NCBI RefSeq assembly: GCF_002890915.1
Contig: NZ_POUT01000001.1
Span: forward strand, 496,001 to 560,000
Direction of reading: 5' to 3'
DNA: 64,000 nt
From: Stutzerimonas stutzeri
Lineage (GTDB): Bacteria; Pseudomonadota; Gammaproteobacteria; Pseudomonadales; Pseudomonadaceae
This document shows, one piece after another, positions 24,509 to 34,849 of the stretch. A program made the position numbers and the translations under genes. Numbering within the stretch: the first letter of the stretch is position 1; every line of letters begins with the position of its first letter. A model generated the notes under the pieces. It searched no databases and was not told where the DNA came from. It worked only from the letters and a program-made list of their open reading frames with translations.

Positions 24509-27253
24509 TCAATGCGCTTCGTCCCAGTTGCCGCCGACACCGGCTTCCACCAGCAGCGGCACGCTCAGCTCCGCGGCACTGCTCATCAGCGGGCAGATCG
24601 TCTCGCGCACCTGCTCGACCTGCTCCGCGCGGACTTCCAGCACCAGTTCGTCGTGCACCTGCAGGATCACCCTGGCGTCCAGCCCGCTTTCCTGCAGCCA
24701 GCCGTCCACGGCGATCATCGCGCGCTTGATGATGTCGGCGGCGGTACCCTGCATCGGCGCGTTGATCGCGGTGCGTTCGGCGGCCTTGCGCATGGCGCCG
24801 TTCTTCGAATGGATTTCCGGCAGGTACAGGCGGCGGCCGAACAGCGTTTCGACGTAGCCCTGCTCGGCCGCCTGGGCGCGGGTGCGCTCCATGTAGGCGA
24901 GCACGCCCGGGTAGCGGGCGAAGTAGCGGTCGATGTATTCCTGGGCCTCCTTGCGACCGACGTCGATCTGCTTGGCCAGGCCGAAGGCGCTCATGCCGTA
25001 GATCAGGCCGAAGTTGATCGCCTTGGCGCTGCGCCGCTGATCGGCGGTTACCTGGTCCAGCGGCACGCCGAAGACTTCGGCAGCCGTGGCGCGGTGCACG
25101 TCCAGGTCGTTCTGGAAGGCGTGCAGCAGGCCGGCGTCCTGTGCCAGATGGGCCATGATGCGCAGTTCGATCTGCGAATAGTCGGCCGCCAGCAGCTTGT
25201 AGCCCGGCGCCGCGATGAAGGCCTGGCGGATACGCCGTCCCTCGGCCGTCCTGATCGGGATGTTCTGCAGGTTCGGGTCCGACGAGGACAGCCGGCCGGT
25301 GGCGGCCACCGCCTGGTGGTAGCTGGTGTGGATGCGCCCGGTGCGCGGGTTGATCTGCTGCGGCAGCTTGTCGGTGTAGGTGCCCTTGAGCTTGCTCAGG
25401 GAACGGTGCTGCATGATCACCTTGGGCAGCGGGTAATCCTGCTCGGCCAGTTCGGCGAGCACGCCCTCGGCGGTCGACGGCTGGCCGCCGGCGGTCTTGG
25501 AAAGTACCGGGCAGCCGAGCTTGTCATAGAGGATCGCCCCGAGCTGCTTGGGCGAGCCGAGGTTGAACTCCTCGCCGGCGATGTCGAAGGCCTCGCGCTT
25601 GAGCTGCACCAGCTTCTCGCCCAGCTCGACGCTCTGCTGGCCGAGCAGTTGCGCATCGACCAGCGCGCCGTTGCGCTCGATGCGCGCCAGCACCGGCACC
25701 AGCGGCATCTCGATCTCGCGCAGCACCCGGAGCAGCGACGGCGTCTGTTCCAGCTTGCCGAGCAGGGTCTGGTGCAGGCGCAGGGTGACGTCGGCGTCCT
25801 CGGCCGCGTAGGGCCCGGCCTGCTCGATGGCGATCTGGTCGAAGGTCAGCTGCTTGGCGCCCTTGCCGGCGATGTCCTCGAAGCGGATGGTGCCGCGGCC
25901 GAGGTATTTCAGCGCCAGGCTGTCCATGTCGTGGCGGGTGGCGGTGGCGTCCAGCACGTAGGATTCGAGCATGGTGTCGTAGGCCATGCCGCGCATCTCG
26001 ATGCCGTAGTGGGCGAGCACGTTCATGTCGTACTTGCCGTGCTGGCAGACCTTGGTTTTCGCCGGATCTTCCAGCAGCGGTTTGAGCGCGGCGAGCACCG
26101 TGTCGCGATCGAGCTGCGGCGGCACGCCCATGTAGTGATGGCAGAGCGGCACATAGGCTGCCCGCCCAACCTCGACGGCGAACGACAGGCCGACCAGCTC
26201 GGCGCGCTGGGCATCGAGGCTGGTGGTCTCGGTATCGAAGGCGAAGCAGTCGGCGGCCTGTAGCCGAGCCAGCCAGGCGTCGAACTCGGCCTGTTCGAGG
26301 ACCGTGTCGTACTGCGCCTCGGCCTGAATCGAGCAATCCTCGGGTGCCGCCTCGCAGTTTTCTCCCGCCGCCTTGGCTTCGCGCAGCAGCTCGTCGAGCC
26401 ACTGCTTGAACTCCAGCTCGCGGTACAGCGCGATCAGCGCCTCGCGATGCGGCGCGCCGGGCATCAGGTCGCCGACCTCGACGTCCAGCGCCACGTCGAG
26501 CTTGATCGTCGCCAGCTCGTAGGACATGAACGCCGCGTCGCGGTGCTCGGCCAGCTTGGCGCCCAGCGACTTGGCGCCGCGGATCGGCAGGCCGGCGACC
26601 TGGTCGAGATTCTCGTAGAGCCCCTTGAGCCCGCCGGGGATGCCGTTGAGCAGGCCGCAGGCGGTCTTCTCGCCCACACCGGGCACGCCGGGGATGTTAT
26701 CGACCTTGTCGCCCATCAGCGCGAGGAAGTCGATGATCAGTTCCGGGCCGACACCGAACTTGCTCTTCACCCCCTCGATGTCGTAGACGCTGCCGGTCAT
26801 GGTGTTGACCAGGGTGACGTGCGGGCAGACCAGCTGCGCCATGTCCTTGTCGCCGGTGGAGATCACCACGTCGCGGCCCAGCGCCGCGCACTGGCGGGCC
26901 AGGGTGCCGATGACGTCGTCCGCCTCGACGCCGTCCACGTTCAGCAGCGGCAGGCCCAGCGCGCGCACGGCGGCGTGCAGCGGTTCGATCTGTACGCGCA
27001 GGTCGTCCGGCATCGGCGGGCGGTGGGACTTGTAGTGTTCGAACAGTTCGTCGCGGAAGGTCGGGCCCTTGGCATCGAAGACCACCGCGAAGGGGCTGTC
27101 GGGATACTGCTTGCGCAGCGCCAGCAGCATGTTCAACACCCCTTTGACCGCTCCGGTGGGCTTGCCGGCGGAGGTGGTCAGCGGGGGCAGCGCATGGAAG
27201 GCGCGGTAGAGGTAGGACGAACCGTCCACCAGGACGAGGGGGGCTTGGCTCAT
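24509..27253 (-). CDS. polA: DNA polymerase I
   Basis: A 914-residue three-domain polymerase. The start [20 protein letters not shown] is chosen because the 5'-nuclease domain begins there; an upstream in-frame extension is not family-like. Residues 1 to about 290 form the 5'-3' exonuclease ([32 protein letters not shown]), followed by a 3'-5' exonuclease domain ([11 protein letters not shown] retained, so proofreading is probably active) and the polymerase ([57 protein letters not shown]). Role: repair and Okazaki fragment maturation. Divergent from the DUF2782 gene. Confidence 0.97.
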   Translation of the reverse strand: MSQAPLVLVDGSSYLYRAFHALPPLTTSAGKPTGAVKGVLNMLLALRKQYPDSPFAVVFDAKGPTFRDELFEHYKSHRPPMPDDLRVQIEPLHAAVRALGLPLLNVDGVEADDVIGTLARQCAALGRDVVISTGDKDMAQLVCPHVTLVNTMTGSVYDIEGVKSKFGVGPELIIDFLALMGDKVDNIPGVPGVGEKTACGLLNGIPGGLKGLYENLDQVAGLPIRGAKSLGAKLAEHRDAAFMSYELATIKLDVALDVEVGDLMPGAPHREALIALYRELEFKQWLDELLREAKAAGENCEAAPEDCSIQAEAQYDTVLEQAEFDAWLARLQAADCFAFDTETTSLDAQRAELVGLSFAVEVGRAAYVPLCHHYMGVPPQLDRDTVLAALKPLLEDPAKTKVCQHGKYDMNVLAHYGIEMRGMAYDTMLESYVLDATATRHDMDSLALKYLGRGTIRFEDIAGKGAKQLTFDQIAIEQAGPYAAEDADVTLRLHQTLLGKLEQTPSLLRVLREIEMPLVPVLARIERNGALVDAQLLGQQSVELGEKLVQLKREAFDIAGEEFNLGSPKQLGAILYDKLGCPVLSKTAGGQPSTAEGVLAELAEQDYPLPKVIMQHRSLSKLKGTYTDKLPQQINPRTGRIHTSYHQAVAATGRLSSSDPNLQNIPIRTAEGRRIRQAFIAAPGYKLLAADYSQIELRIMAHLAQDAGLLHAFQNDLDVHRATAAEVFGVPLDQVTADQRRSAKAINFGLIYGMSAFGLAKQIDVGRKEAQEYIDRYFARYPGVLAYMERTRAQAAEQGYVETLFGRRLYLPEIHSKNGAMRKAAERTAINAPMQGTAADIIKRAMIAVDGWLQESGLDARVILQVHDELVLEVRAEQVEQVRETICPLMSSAAELSVPLLVEAGVGGNWDEAH

Positions 27254-27329
27254 GAGCGGAATCAACCTTTTCGGCGGGCCCGGAGCTAGAATGCCAAGGA
27301 CCACTTATCGACAAAGGGACAAGGTTATC

Positions 27330-27614
27330 ATGCGCGCTCTCAAACACCTGATGCTGGCCAGCCTACTGGCGTGCGTGCCCCTGGCCGGTTTCGCCCAGGA
27401 ACCGGTCGAAGGCGAGCCGGACGTGACCATCCGCCAGGAGGGCGACCGCACCGTCGAGGAATACCGCGTCAATGGCTTCCTCTACGCCGTGAAGATCACC
27501 CCCAAGCACGGCAAGCCCTACTTCCTGGTGCGCGCCGACGGCAACGACGGCAACTTCGTTCGCGCCGACCAGCCGGACATGCTGATTCCGTCCTGGAAGA
27601 TCTTCAGCTGGTAA
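27330..27614 (+). CDS. DUF2782 small secreted protein
   Basis: A 94-residue protein with signal peptide MRALKHLMLASLLACVPLAGFA/Q. The mature part has the DUF2782 pattern ITPKHGKPYFLVRADG and ends PSWKIFSW. The family lies next to polA and the thrB-like kinase in Pseudomonas (the PA5494 position) and has no known function. It is followed after 24 bases by the kinase gene, so the two are probably co-transcribed. Confidence 0.88.
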   Translation: MRALKHLMLASLLACVPLAGFAQEPVEGEPDVTIRQEGDRTVEEYRVNGFLYAVKITPKHGKPYFLVRADGNDGNFVRADQPDMLIPSWKIFSW

Positions 27615-27638
27615 TGCCCTGATAGGTAGGAGGCTGCC

Positions 27639-28592
27639 ATGTCGGTATTCACGCCCCTGCAACGCGACGAGCTGGAAGCCTTCCTGGCGCCCTACGGCCT
27701 AGGGCGGCTGCGCGATTTCCAGGGTATCGCCGCGGGCAGCGAAAACAGCAACTTCTTCGTCAGCCTGGAGCAGGGCGAATACGTACTGACGCTGATCGAG
27801 CGTGGGCTGACGCAGGACCTGCCGTTCTTCATCGAGCTGCTCGACGTGCTGCAGCGCGCCGGACTGCCGGTGCCCTACGCGCTGCGCACCAGGCAGGGCG
27901 AGGCGTTGCGCGAGCTGGCGGAAAAGCCGGCACTGCTGCAGCCGCGGTTACCCGGCCGGCATGTGGCCGAACCCAACGCGCACCACTGCGCGGAGGTCGG
28001 CCGGCTGCTGGCCCGGCTGCACCTGGCGACCCGCGAACACATCCTCGAGCGCGCCAGCGACCGCGGCCTGGACTGGATGCAGGAACAGGGCCCGAGCCTG
28101 GCGCTGGGCCTGCACGAGGATCAGTTGCCGCTGCTGCGCGACGGCCTGGCGGAGATCGCCGAGCTGCGCCCGAAACTGCTCGCCCTGCCGCGCGCCAACC
28201 TGCACGCCGACCTGTTCCGCGACAACGTGCTGTTCGAAGGCAGCCACCTGACCGGCGTGATCGACTTCTACAACGCCTGCTCCGGGCCGATGCTCTACGA
28301 CCTGGCCATCGCCGTGAACGACTGGTGTTCGCACCCCAACGGCGAGATCGACGGCGAGCGCAGCGAGCCGCTGCTGGCCGCCTACTCCGCCCTGCGCCGC
28401 TTCACCCCGGCCGAAGCCGAGCTATGGCAACCGATGTTGCGGGTCGCCTGCGTACGCTTCTGGCTGTCGCGCCTGATCGCCGCGCAGCACTTCGCCGGCC
28501 AGCCCGACGTCCAGGTGAAGAACCCCGACGAATTTCGCCGCCTGCTCGCCGCACGCCAGCAGCCTGCGAGTGTCTTACCCTTTGCGTTCTGA
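27639..28592 (+). CDS. thrB: Homoserine kinase (ThrB, APH-fold type)
   Basis: A 317-residue kinase of the aminoglycoside-phosphotransferase fold used by Pseudomonas as homoserine kinase in threonine synthesis. Seen: the N-terminal MSVFTPLQRDELEAFLAPY, glycine-rich nucleotide loop region IAAGSENSNFFV, catalytic loop ANLHADLFRDNVLF with the APH-type HxDxxxxN pattern, and metal-binding IDFYNACSGPMLYDLA. TAGGAGG precedes the ATG. The P. aeruginosa gene order (DUF2782 then thrB) supports the assignment. Confidence 0.9.
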   Translation: MSVFTPLQRDELEAFLAPYGLGRLRDFQGIAAGSENSNFFVSLEQGEYVLTLIERGLTQDLPFFIELLDVLQRAGLPVPYALRTRQGEALRELAEKPALLQPRLPGRHVAEPNAHHCAEVGRLLARLHLATREHILERASDRGLDWMQEQGPSLALGLHEDQLPLLRDGLAEIAELRPKLLALPRANLHADLFRDNVLFEGSHLTGVIDFYNACSGPMLYDLAIAVNDWCSHPNGEIDGERSEPLLAAYSALRRFTPAEAELWQPMLRVACVRFWLSRLIAAQHFAGQPDVQVKNPDEFRRLLAARQQPASVLPFAF

Positions 28593-28840
28593 CGCCGCGG
28601 CCTGAGCCGCAGTGGCTTGGGCCGGGCCGAACGCGATCGCGCGACGGCATGTCGAGAATCCATGCCCGCAACGCGGAACATGGCGGGTAAGATGACGCCC
28701 CCTGCCGCCTTCAGCCCCTCCCGCCGAGACCATCACGCGCGATATGCCAGGCCGTGAACGCGGCAGCCCATGGATGACCATGGGCGCTCACCATCCCGAT
28801 GCAACCGGCCTTCGGAGGCATCGCCCTCAGGGAACGAAGA

Positions 28841-30214
28841 ATGACCCAACGCCAAGTAATCAACGCCTCGGTAAGCCCCAAGGGCAGCCTGGAAACCCTC
28901 TCGCAACGTGAAGTCCAGCAGCTCAGCGAAGTCGGCGCGGGCAGTACCCACAAGCTGTTCCGCCAGTGCGCCCTGGCCATCCTCAACACCGGCACCCGTA
29001 TCGACAACGCCAAGACCATCCTCGAGGCCTACGAGGATTTCGAGGTGCGCATCCTGCAGCAGGACCGCGGCGTGCGCCTGGAACTGTTCAATGCCCCGGC
29101 CGACGCCTTCGTCGACGGCGAGATGATCGCCAGCACGCGGGAGATGCTGTTCAGCGCGCTGCGCGACATCGTCTATACCGAAAGCGAACTGGACAGTGCC
29201 CGCATCGACCTGAGCAGCTCGCAGGGCATCACCGACTACGTCTTCCACCTGCTGCGCAACGCCCGCACCCTGCGCCCCGGCGTGGAGCCGAACATGGTGG
29301 TGTGCTGGGGTGGGCACTCGATCAGCACCGAGGAATACAAGTACAGCAAGCGCGTCGGCCACGAACTCGGCCTGCGCAGCCTGGACGTCTGCACCGGCTG
29401 CGGCCCCGGCGTGATGAAGGGGCCGATGAAGGGCGCCACCATCGGCCACGCCAAGCAGCGCCTGGTCGGCAGCCGCTACCTAGGCCTGACCGAACCGGGC
29501 ATCATCGCCGCCGAGGCGCCCAATCCGATCGTCAACGAACTGGTGATCCTGCCGGACATCGAGAAGCGCCTGGAGGCCTTCGTGCGTGTCGGCCACGGCA
29601 TCATCGTCTTCCCCGGCGGGGTCGGCACCGCCGAGGAATTCCTCTACCTGCTCGGCATCCTGCTGCATCCGGCCAACCGCGAGCTGCCCTTCCCGGTCAT
29701 CCTCACCGGCCCGCAGGATGCCGAACCCTATCTGCGGCAGATCCACGCCTTCGTCGGCGCGACCCTGGGCGAGGCCGCACAGCAGCGTTACCAGATCATC
29801 ATCGACGACCCCAGCGAAGTCGCCCGGCAGATGGCCGAAGGGCTGCGAACGGTCAGGCGCTTCCGCCGCGAACGCAACGACGCCTTCCACTTCAACTGGC
29901 TGCTGAAGATCGAGGAAGGCTTCCAGCGGCCGTTCGACCCCACCCACGAGAACATGGCCAACCTGCAGCTCAGGCGCGATCTGCCGCCCCACGAGCTGGC
30001 CGCCAACCTGCGCCGCGCGTTCTCCGGTATCGTCGCCGGCAACGTCAAGGACAAGGGCATCCGCCGCATCGAACAGTACGGGCGCTACGAGATCCACGGC
30101 GACGCGGCGGTCATGCGGCCGCTGGACGAACTGCTGCAGGCCTTCGTCGTGCAGCACCGCATGAAGCTGCCCGGCGGAGTGCCCTACGCGCCGTGCTACC
30201 GCGTGGTGAGCTGA
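28841..30214 (+). CDS. ppnN: Nucleotide 5'-monophosphate nucleosidase PpnN (YgdH)
   Basis: A 457-residue protein starting MTQRQVINASVSPKGSLETL. The LOG-family signature appears as GHGIIVFPGGVGTAEEFLYLLG, with the VCTGCGPGVMKGPMKGA nucleotide-binding stretch before it. Flanking N- and C-terminal PpnN domains (DUF4478, DUF3412) are indicated by the length and by ERNDAFHFNWLLKIEEGFQ. E. coli PpnN (454 residues) hydrolyses purine and pyrimidine nucleotides to base and ribose 5-phosphate and is stimulated by (p)ppGpp. An upstream in-frame start is rejected because GGGAACGAAG lies before 28841. Confidence 0.93.
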   Translation: MTQRQVINASVSPKGSLETLSQREVQQLSEVGAGSTHKLFRQCALAILNTGTRIDNAKTILEAYEDFEVRILQQDRGVRLELFNAPADAFVDGEMIASTREMLFSALRDIVYTESELDSARIDLSSSQGITDYVFHLLRNARTLRPGVEPNMVVCWGGHSISTEEYKYSKRVGHELGLRSLDVCTGCGPGVMKGPMKGATIGHAKQRLVGSRYLGLTEPGIIAAEAPNPIVNELVILPDIEKRLEAFVRVGHGIIVFPGGVGTAEEFLYLLGILLHPANRELPFPVILTGPQDAEPYLRQIHAFVGATLGEAAQQRYQIIIDDPSEVARQMAEGLRTVRRFRRERNDAFHFNWLLKIEEGFQRPFDPTHENMANLQLRRDLPPHELAANLRRAFSGIVAGNVKDKGIRRIEQYGRYEIHGDAAVMRPLDELLQAFVVQHRMKLPGGVPYAPCYRVVS

Positions 30215-30357
30215 CGCCTGCCGGCCAGCACCGTTGGATGCGCCGGTGAAAACTCGCGCAGCGCTTTTCCACCGCAGCCGAGCGGCAGCCACGCCGTGGC
30301 CAGCGCGGTCCGGAGGTGGGCCTGGCTTGCCCACCACCGTGCCGGCCGGCCCTGTCC

Positions 30358-31230
30358 TCAGGTCGCTCGCGAGGCCGGCGCCGCCTTGAACACCAGTCCC
30401 AGGCCCAGCAGGATCGCCCCCATGCCCAGCAGGCCGAGAGACGTCAGGCGGTTGCCGAGGAACAGGTAATCCATCCCCACGGTAACCACCGGCACCAGAT
30501 AGAACAGGCTGGTGACGTTGACCAGATTGCCCGCCCGGATCATCCGGTACAGCAGCAGCTGCGCGGCCACCGAAATGATCAGCCCCAACCAGAGCACCGG
30601 CACGATGAAGCCGGCAACGGCCTCGAGGCGAAACGGCTGGAACGGTACGAACACCAGGCACAGCAGCAGGCTAACCGCGTACTGTATCGGCAGGATCTCC
30701 ACCGGACTCTGACGGATGCGCTGCTGCAGGATCGCCCCCAGCGTCATGCACAGCAGCGCGCCCAGGGCGAACAGCATGCCGCCGAGCGAGAAGCGCGCCA
30801 GCACCAGGCTCTGGAACACCACGGCGGCCAGCCCGCCCAGCGCCACCAGCAGCCCGATCAGGCGCAGCGGCGAAAAGCGCCGCTCCAGCAGCAGCAAGGT
30901 CAGGATCGGCTGGACGCCCAGCAACGTCGCCATCACCCCCGGGGTAACGCCGCAGGCCATGGCCTGGAAATAGCAGATCGAATAGCAGCCGATCATCAGC
31001 AGGCCGCTGGCGACCGCCGGGCCGGCGGTGCCGGAGGCGGGCCGCCAGCGCCCCCGGTATGCCCCGATGAGCAGCACCGCCATCAGCGCCAGGGCGAAGC
31101 GCACGATCAGCAGGGCGAACGGCGAGCCGTGGTCGAGCCCCCAGCGGGTGAATATGGCCGCACTGCCCCAGAGCAGCACGAAAAGCGTCATGACGCCATA
31201 GGACGTCCAAAGCGATTTGTTGAAGGTCAT
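30358..31230 (-). CDS. EamA/DMT-family transporter
   Basis: A 290-residue membrane protein with about ten hydrophobic helices in two EamA halves. TLFVLLWGSAAIFTRWGLDH and FLGNRLTSLGLLGMGAILLGLGLVF are typical of drug/metabolite transporters. The substrate is unknown; relatives export amino acids or small metabolites. It is convergent with ppnN and shows no obvious partner. Confidence 0.85.
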   Translation of the reverse strand: MTFNKSLWTSYGVMTLFVLLWGSAAIFTRWGLDHGSPFALLIVRFALALMAVLLIGAYRGRWRPASGTAGPAVASGLLMIGCYSICYFQAMACGVTPGVMATLLGVQPILTLLLLERRFSPLRLIGLLVALGGLAAVVFQSLVLARFSLGGMLFALGALLCMTLGAILQQRIRQSPVEILPIQYAVSLLLCLVFVPFQPFRLEAVAGFIVPVLWLGLIISVAAQLLLYRMIRAGNLVNVTSLFYLVPVVTVGMDYLFLGNRLTSLGLLGMGAILLGLGLVFKAAPASRAT

Positions 31231-31580
31231 CGATAATCACCTGTCGAAGCGAAACAGGCCCCAGCGCGTGTCGGAAACGATCACGCAGCGACCCCGAACG
31301 GGCCGGAAAAGCAGAGCTGGAGCTGCGAAGCGGGCGAATCAGCCCAGTGCGACCGCCTGTGGAGGTGGCGGCGCGATTGCCAAGGCGGCAACGACAGATG
31401 CGAGAGGTGCGATTGCACACAGGTGCGCCTGGCCGTGAGCGGCGGGCTTCACCCGGGAAAGGCAGTGTGCGATCGCAAGCATGGAATCCATGACCTGAGG
31501 GTTGTCTGGACGACGATGTGTTGGAATCTAGCAGAGACCGGCCCGCTCGGTAAAGCGGGCCGTCGATCAAGGCGAGCCGC
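31231..31580. other. Gene-free stretch between the EamA gene and nrdJb
   Basis: No convincing reading frame. It contains a near-perfect inverted repeat (TGCGATTGCACAC at 31408-31420 and GTGTGCGATCGCA at 31465-31477, one mismatch) that could be an operator for the EamA gene. Near 31540-31567 GGCCCGCT and AGCGGGCC form a stem that may end the nrdJ message, though it lacks a T-run. Confidence 0.5.
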
Positions 31581-32288
31581 TCAGCCGCACTTGGAATGGC
31601 CGCAGTTGAGGCAGGTGGCGCAGCCGTCCATCTGCACCACCGCCTGGGTATTGCACTTGTTGCACAACTGCGCGCCGGCGGGGAAACCCTCGCCCGGCTC
31701 GACCGCCACGGCGCCCTGGCTGGCCTCGTAGGCGGCGCGCTTCTCGGCCAGGTATTTGAGCTGGGTTTCGTCCAGCGCCTGGCCTTCGAGCATGCCGATG
31801 GCGATCAGATGGCGCTCCAGCACCGCGCCGATCTCGGCGACGATCGACGGCATGTAGACGCCGCCCTTCTTCAGGTAGCCGCCGCGCGGGTCGAACACCG
31901 CCTTCAGTTCCTCCACCAGGAAGGTGCAGTCGCCGCCCTTGCGGAACACCGCGGACATGATGCGGGTCAGCGCGACGATCCACTGGAAGTGGTCCATGTT
32001 CTTCGAATTGATGAAGATCTCGAACGGCCGGCGCTGCTCGTGCGGCGTGCCGGCATTGAGCACGATGTCGTTGACGGTGACGTAGAGCGCGTGCTCGAAC
32101 AGCGGCGACTTGATCTTGTAGGTCATGCCGATCAGGGTTTCCGGGCGCTGCAGGCTCTCGTCCATCTCCACCACCTGGACGGTCTTGCCCGCCTTGGCGT
32201 CGGTGTTGGCCGCTGCCGCCGCGGGACGCTCGAGGGTCTCGTCGACGACCTTGAAGCCCTTGATGCGCTGGGTGATCTTTACGGTCAT
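31581..32288 (-). CDS. nrdJ: Class II (B12-dependent) ribonucleotide reductase, C-terminal subunit NrdJb
   Basis: A 235-residue protein starting MTVKITQRIKGFKVVDETLE. It ends in a cysteine-rich tail (LCNKCNTQAVVQMDGCATCLNCGHSKCG): two Cys pairs that likely bind zinc and thiols that re-reduce the active site. In P. aeruginosa class II reductase is encoded as two genes, nrdJa and nrdJb; this split is seen here with 63 bases between the two. It needs adenosylcobalamin and allows dNTP synthesis with or without oxygen. Confidence 0.93.
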   Translation of the reverse strand: MTVKITQRIKGFKVVDETLERPAAAAANTDAKAGKTVQVVEMDESLQRPETLIGMTYKIKSPLFEHALYVTVNDIVLNAGTPHEQRRPFEIFINSKNMDHFQWIVALTRIMSAVFRKGGDCTFLVEELKAVFDPRGGYLKKGGVYMPSIVAEIGAVLERHLIAIGMLEGQALDETQLKYLAEKRAAYEASQGAVAVEPGEGFPAGAQLCNKCNTQAVVQMDGCATCLNCGHSKCG

Positions 32289-32351
32289 TGTGCAATCTCT
32301 CCTGCCGGGCGGCGTTCGCGGCCCGGCGTCCAAAATGGTTGGCAGGCCGGC

Positions 32352-34502
32352 TCAGTACTTGCCGTAGTAGCCTTCTTTCAGGGCGTCGAACAGGTTGGCG
32401 GCGGTGTTCACCTCGCCATCGTATTCCACTTCCTGATTACCCTTGAGCTCGACCACGCTGCCGTCCTCGAGGGTGAAGCGGTAGAGGGTCTTCTCCAGGT
32501 CGGCTTCCTTGACCAGCACGCCCTGGAAGGCCGCCGGGTTGAAGCGGAAGGTGGTGCAGCCCTTGAGGCCCTGGCGCCAGGCGTAGCGGTAGATGTCCTT
32601 GAACGCCTCGAACGGGTAGTCGGTCGGCACGTTGGCGGTCTTGGAGATCGACGAGTCGACCCACTTCTGCGCGGCGGCCTGGATGTCCACGTGCTGGGTC
32701 GGGCTGACGTCGTCGGCGGTGATGAAGTAGTCCGGCAGCTTCTCGCCCGGCGCGTCGGAGCCCGGCTTGGCACGCTCGTTGATCAGCGTGCGGTAGGCCA
32801 GCAGTTCGTAGCTGAATACCTCGATCTTCTCCTTGGCCTTGCGCCCGGGGCGGATCAGGTTGCGCGAGTAGTGGTGGGCGAAGCTCGGCTCGATGCCATT
32901 GGAAGCGTTGTTGGCCAGGCTCAGGCTGATGGTGCCGGTGGGTGCGATGGAGCTGTGGTGGGTGAAGCGCGCGCCCTGCTCGGCCAGCGCCTCGATCAGG
33001 TCCGGCGCGTACTCGGCGATCTTCTGCATGTAGCGCGAGTACTTGGCGTGCAGCACCCGGCCGGCGATGCGGTCACCGACCTGGTAGCCATCCTTGGCCA
33101 TTTCCGGACGCTTGCGCAGCATCTCGGCGGTGACCTCGAAGTCCTCGCTCAGCAGCGGCGCCGCGCCCTTCTCCTTCGACAGCTCCAGCGCCTGTTCCCA
33201 ACCGACCAGCGCCATCTCGCGGGCGACTTCCTCGGTGAACACGCAGGCCTCCGGGCTGCCATAACGCAGCTTGAGCAGCGCCAGGGTCGAGCCGAGGCCG
33301 AGGAAGCCCATGCCGTGGCGGCGCTTGCTCTCGATCTCGTGGCGCTGCTGCTCCAGCGGCAGGCCGTTGATCTCGACGACGTTATCCAGCATGCGGGTGA
33401 AGATGCGCACCACCTCGCGGTACTTCTCCCAGTCGAAGCGCGCCTCGGCGCCGAACGGGTCGACCACGAAATGAGTCAGGTTGACCGAGCCCAGCAGGCA
33501 GGAGCCATAGGGCGGCAGCGGCTGCTCGCCGCAGGGATTGGTCGCGCGGATCGCCTCGCACCACCAGTTGTTGTTCAACTGATTGACCCGGTCGATGAGG
33601 ATGAAGCCCGGCTCGGCGTAGTCGTAGGTGGAGACCATGATCATGTCCCACAGGTGCCGCGCCTTGACCCTGCCGTAGATCTTGCAGGCGACCAGGCCGT
33701 CCTCGCGCACGATGTAGTCGTCGTGCACCGGCCATTCGCGCCAGAGCACGCGTTCGGCGTCGTTCAGGTCCAGCTCGGCGGCTTCCTTGGCGTGCACCGG
33801 GAAGATCAGCGGCCATTCGCCGTCGGCCTCCACCGCCTGCATGAATTCGTCGGTGATCAGCAGGCTGAGGTTGAACTGGCGCAGCCGGCCGTCCTCGCGC
33901 TTGGCGCGGATGAACTCGCGCACGTCCGGATGGCCGACCTCGAAGGTGCCCATCTGCGCGCCGCGGCGGCCGCCGGCGGAGCTGACGGTGAAGCACATCT
34001 TGTCGAAGATGTCCATGAACGACAGCGGGCCGCTGGTGTGCGCGCCGGCCCCCGAGACGAAGGAGCCGCGCGGGCGCAGGGTGCTGAACTCGTAGCCGAT
34101 GCCGCAGCCGGCCTTGAGCGTCAGGCCGGCCTCGTGGACCTTGCCGAGGATATCGTCCATCGAGTCGGTGATGGTGCCGGAGACGGTGCAGTTGATGGTC
34201 GAGGTGGCCGGCTTGTAGTCCTGTGCACCGGCGTTGGAGATGATCCGCCCGGCCGGGATGGCGCCGTTGCGCAGCGCCCAGAGAAAGCGCTCGTACCAGT
34301 GCTCGCGCTGCTTGGCCGGCTCGACGTCGGCCAGCGCACGGGCGACGCGCTGCCAGGTGTCGTCGACGCTGTCGTCGATCGGCGTGCCGTCCTTGCTGGT
34401 CAGGCGGTATTTCTGCGCCCAGATGTCCTCGGAAGCCGCCTGCAGGGCGATGCTGGAAGTGCTCTTGCTGTCTGCCGCGATGGGCCCGTCCGTCTTCGCC
34501 AT
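32352..34502 (-). CDS. nrdJ: Class II ribonucleotide reductase catalytic subunit NrdJa
   Basis: A 716-residue catalytic subunit starting MAKTDGPIAADSKSTS. The active-site loop NPCGEQPLPPYGSCLLGS has the radical-site N-C-E residues; partner cysteines lie in TSTINCTVSG and further down; KAGCGIGYEFSTLRPRGS and SIAPTGTISLSLANNASNG bind substrate phosphates. It makes deoxyribonucleotides with an adenosylcobalamin radical. I looked for a cobalamin riboswitch upstream and did not recognise one. Confidence 0.95.
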   Translation of the reverse strand: MAKTDGPIAADSKSTSSIALQAASEDIWAQKYRLTSKDGTPIDDSVDDTWQRVARALADVEPAKQREHWYERFLWALRNGAIPAGRIISNAGAQDYKPATSTINCTVSGTITDSMDDILGKVHEAGLTLKAGCGIGYEFSTLRPRGSFVSGAGAHTSGPLSFMDIFDKMCFTVSSAGGRRGAQMGTFEVGHPDVREFIRAKREDGRLRQFNLSLLITDEFMQAVEADGEWPLIFPVHAKEAAELDLNDAERVLWREWPVHDDYIVREDGLVACKIYGRVKARHLWDMIMVSTYDYAEPGFILIDRVNQLNNNWWCEAIRATNPCGEQPLPPYGSCLLGSVNLTHFVVDPFGAEARFDWEKYREVVRIFTRMLDNVVEINGLPLEQQRHEIESKRRHGMGFLGLGSTLALLKLRYGSPEACVFTEEVAREMALVGWEQALELSKEKGAAPLLSEDFEVTAEMLRKRPEMAKDGYQVGDRIAGRVLHAKYSRYMQKIAEYAPDLIEALAEQGARFTHHSSIAPTGTISLSLANNASNGIEPSFAHHYSRNLIRPGRKAKEKIEVFSYELLAYRTLINERAKPGSDAPGEKLPDYFITADDVSPTQHVDIQAAAQKWVDSSISKTANVPTDYPFEAFKDIYRYAWRQGLKGCTTFRFNPAAFQGVLVKEADLEKTLYRFTLEDGSVVELKGNQEVEYDGEVNTAANLFDALKEGYYGKY

Positions 34503-34636
34503 GCGCTGCGCATCCTCGTGCCGGAAGTGGAAAAAGAGAAAGTGCGAACGATAGCGAATTTCCGCCGGGAGCACATGACTCTTGTCAAATTAGCCGGAGC
34601 GCTGACGAGCGGCGCGCCCTGCCGACCGCCAGAAAC

Positions 34637-34662
34637 GAAAAAACCCGCCGGGTGGCGGGTTC
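34637..34662 (-). terminator. Rho-independent terminator after rpmG
   Basis: On the minus strand AACCCGCC and GGCGGGTT form a stem followed by TTTT, directly after the L33 gene. Confidence 0.88.
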
Positions 34663-34682
34663 TTCCATCAAGGGCCGATCAA

Positions 34683-34838
34683 TTACTTGATCTTGGCTTC
34701 CTTGTAGATCACGTGCTTGCGTACGACCGGATCGAATTTCTTGATTTCGATCTTGTCGGGGGTGGTGCGCTTGTTCTTGTCGGTGGTGTAGAAGTGGCCG
34801 GTACCGGCGCTGGACACCAAACGGATCAGGTCACGCAT
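34683..34838 (-). CDS. rpmG: 50S ribosomal protein L33
   Basis: A 51-residue basic protein reading [20 protein letters not shown] at the start and ending [13 protein letters not shown]. Length and sequence fit Pseudomonas L33 of the cysteine-free (non-zinc) type. It lies 11 bases downstream of rpmB in the conserved rpmB-rpmG pair. GGAGAG precedes the ATG. Confidence 0.95.
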   Translation of the reverse strand: MRDLIRLVSSAGTGHFYTTDKNKRTTPDKIEIKKFDPVVRKHVIYKEAKIK

Positions 34839-34849
34839 GATTGCTCTCC

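Noticed and set aside
34503..34636. A cobalamin riboswitch before nrdJa
   Set aside because: The region was read for a B12-box-like stretch and none was recognised; the class II reductase needs B12 but need not be riboswitch-controlled.
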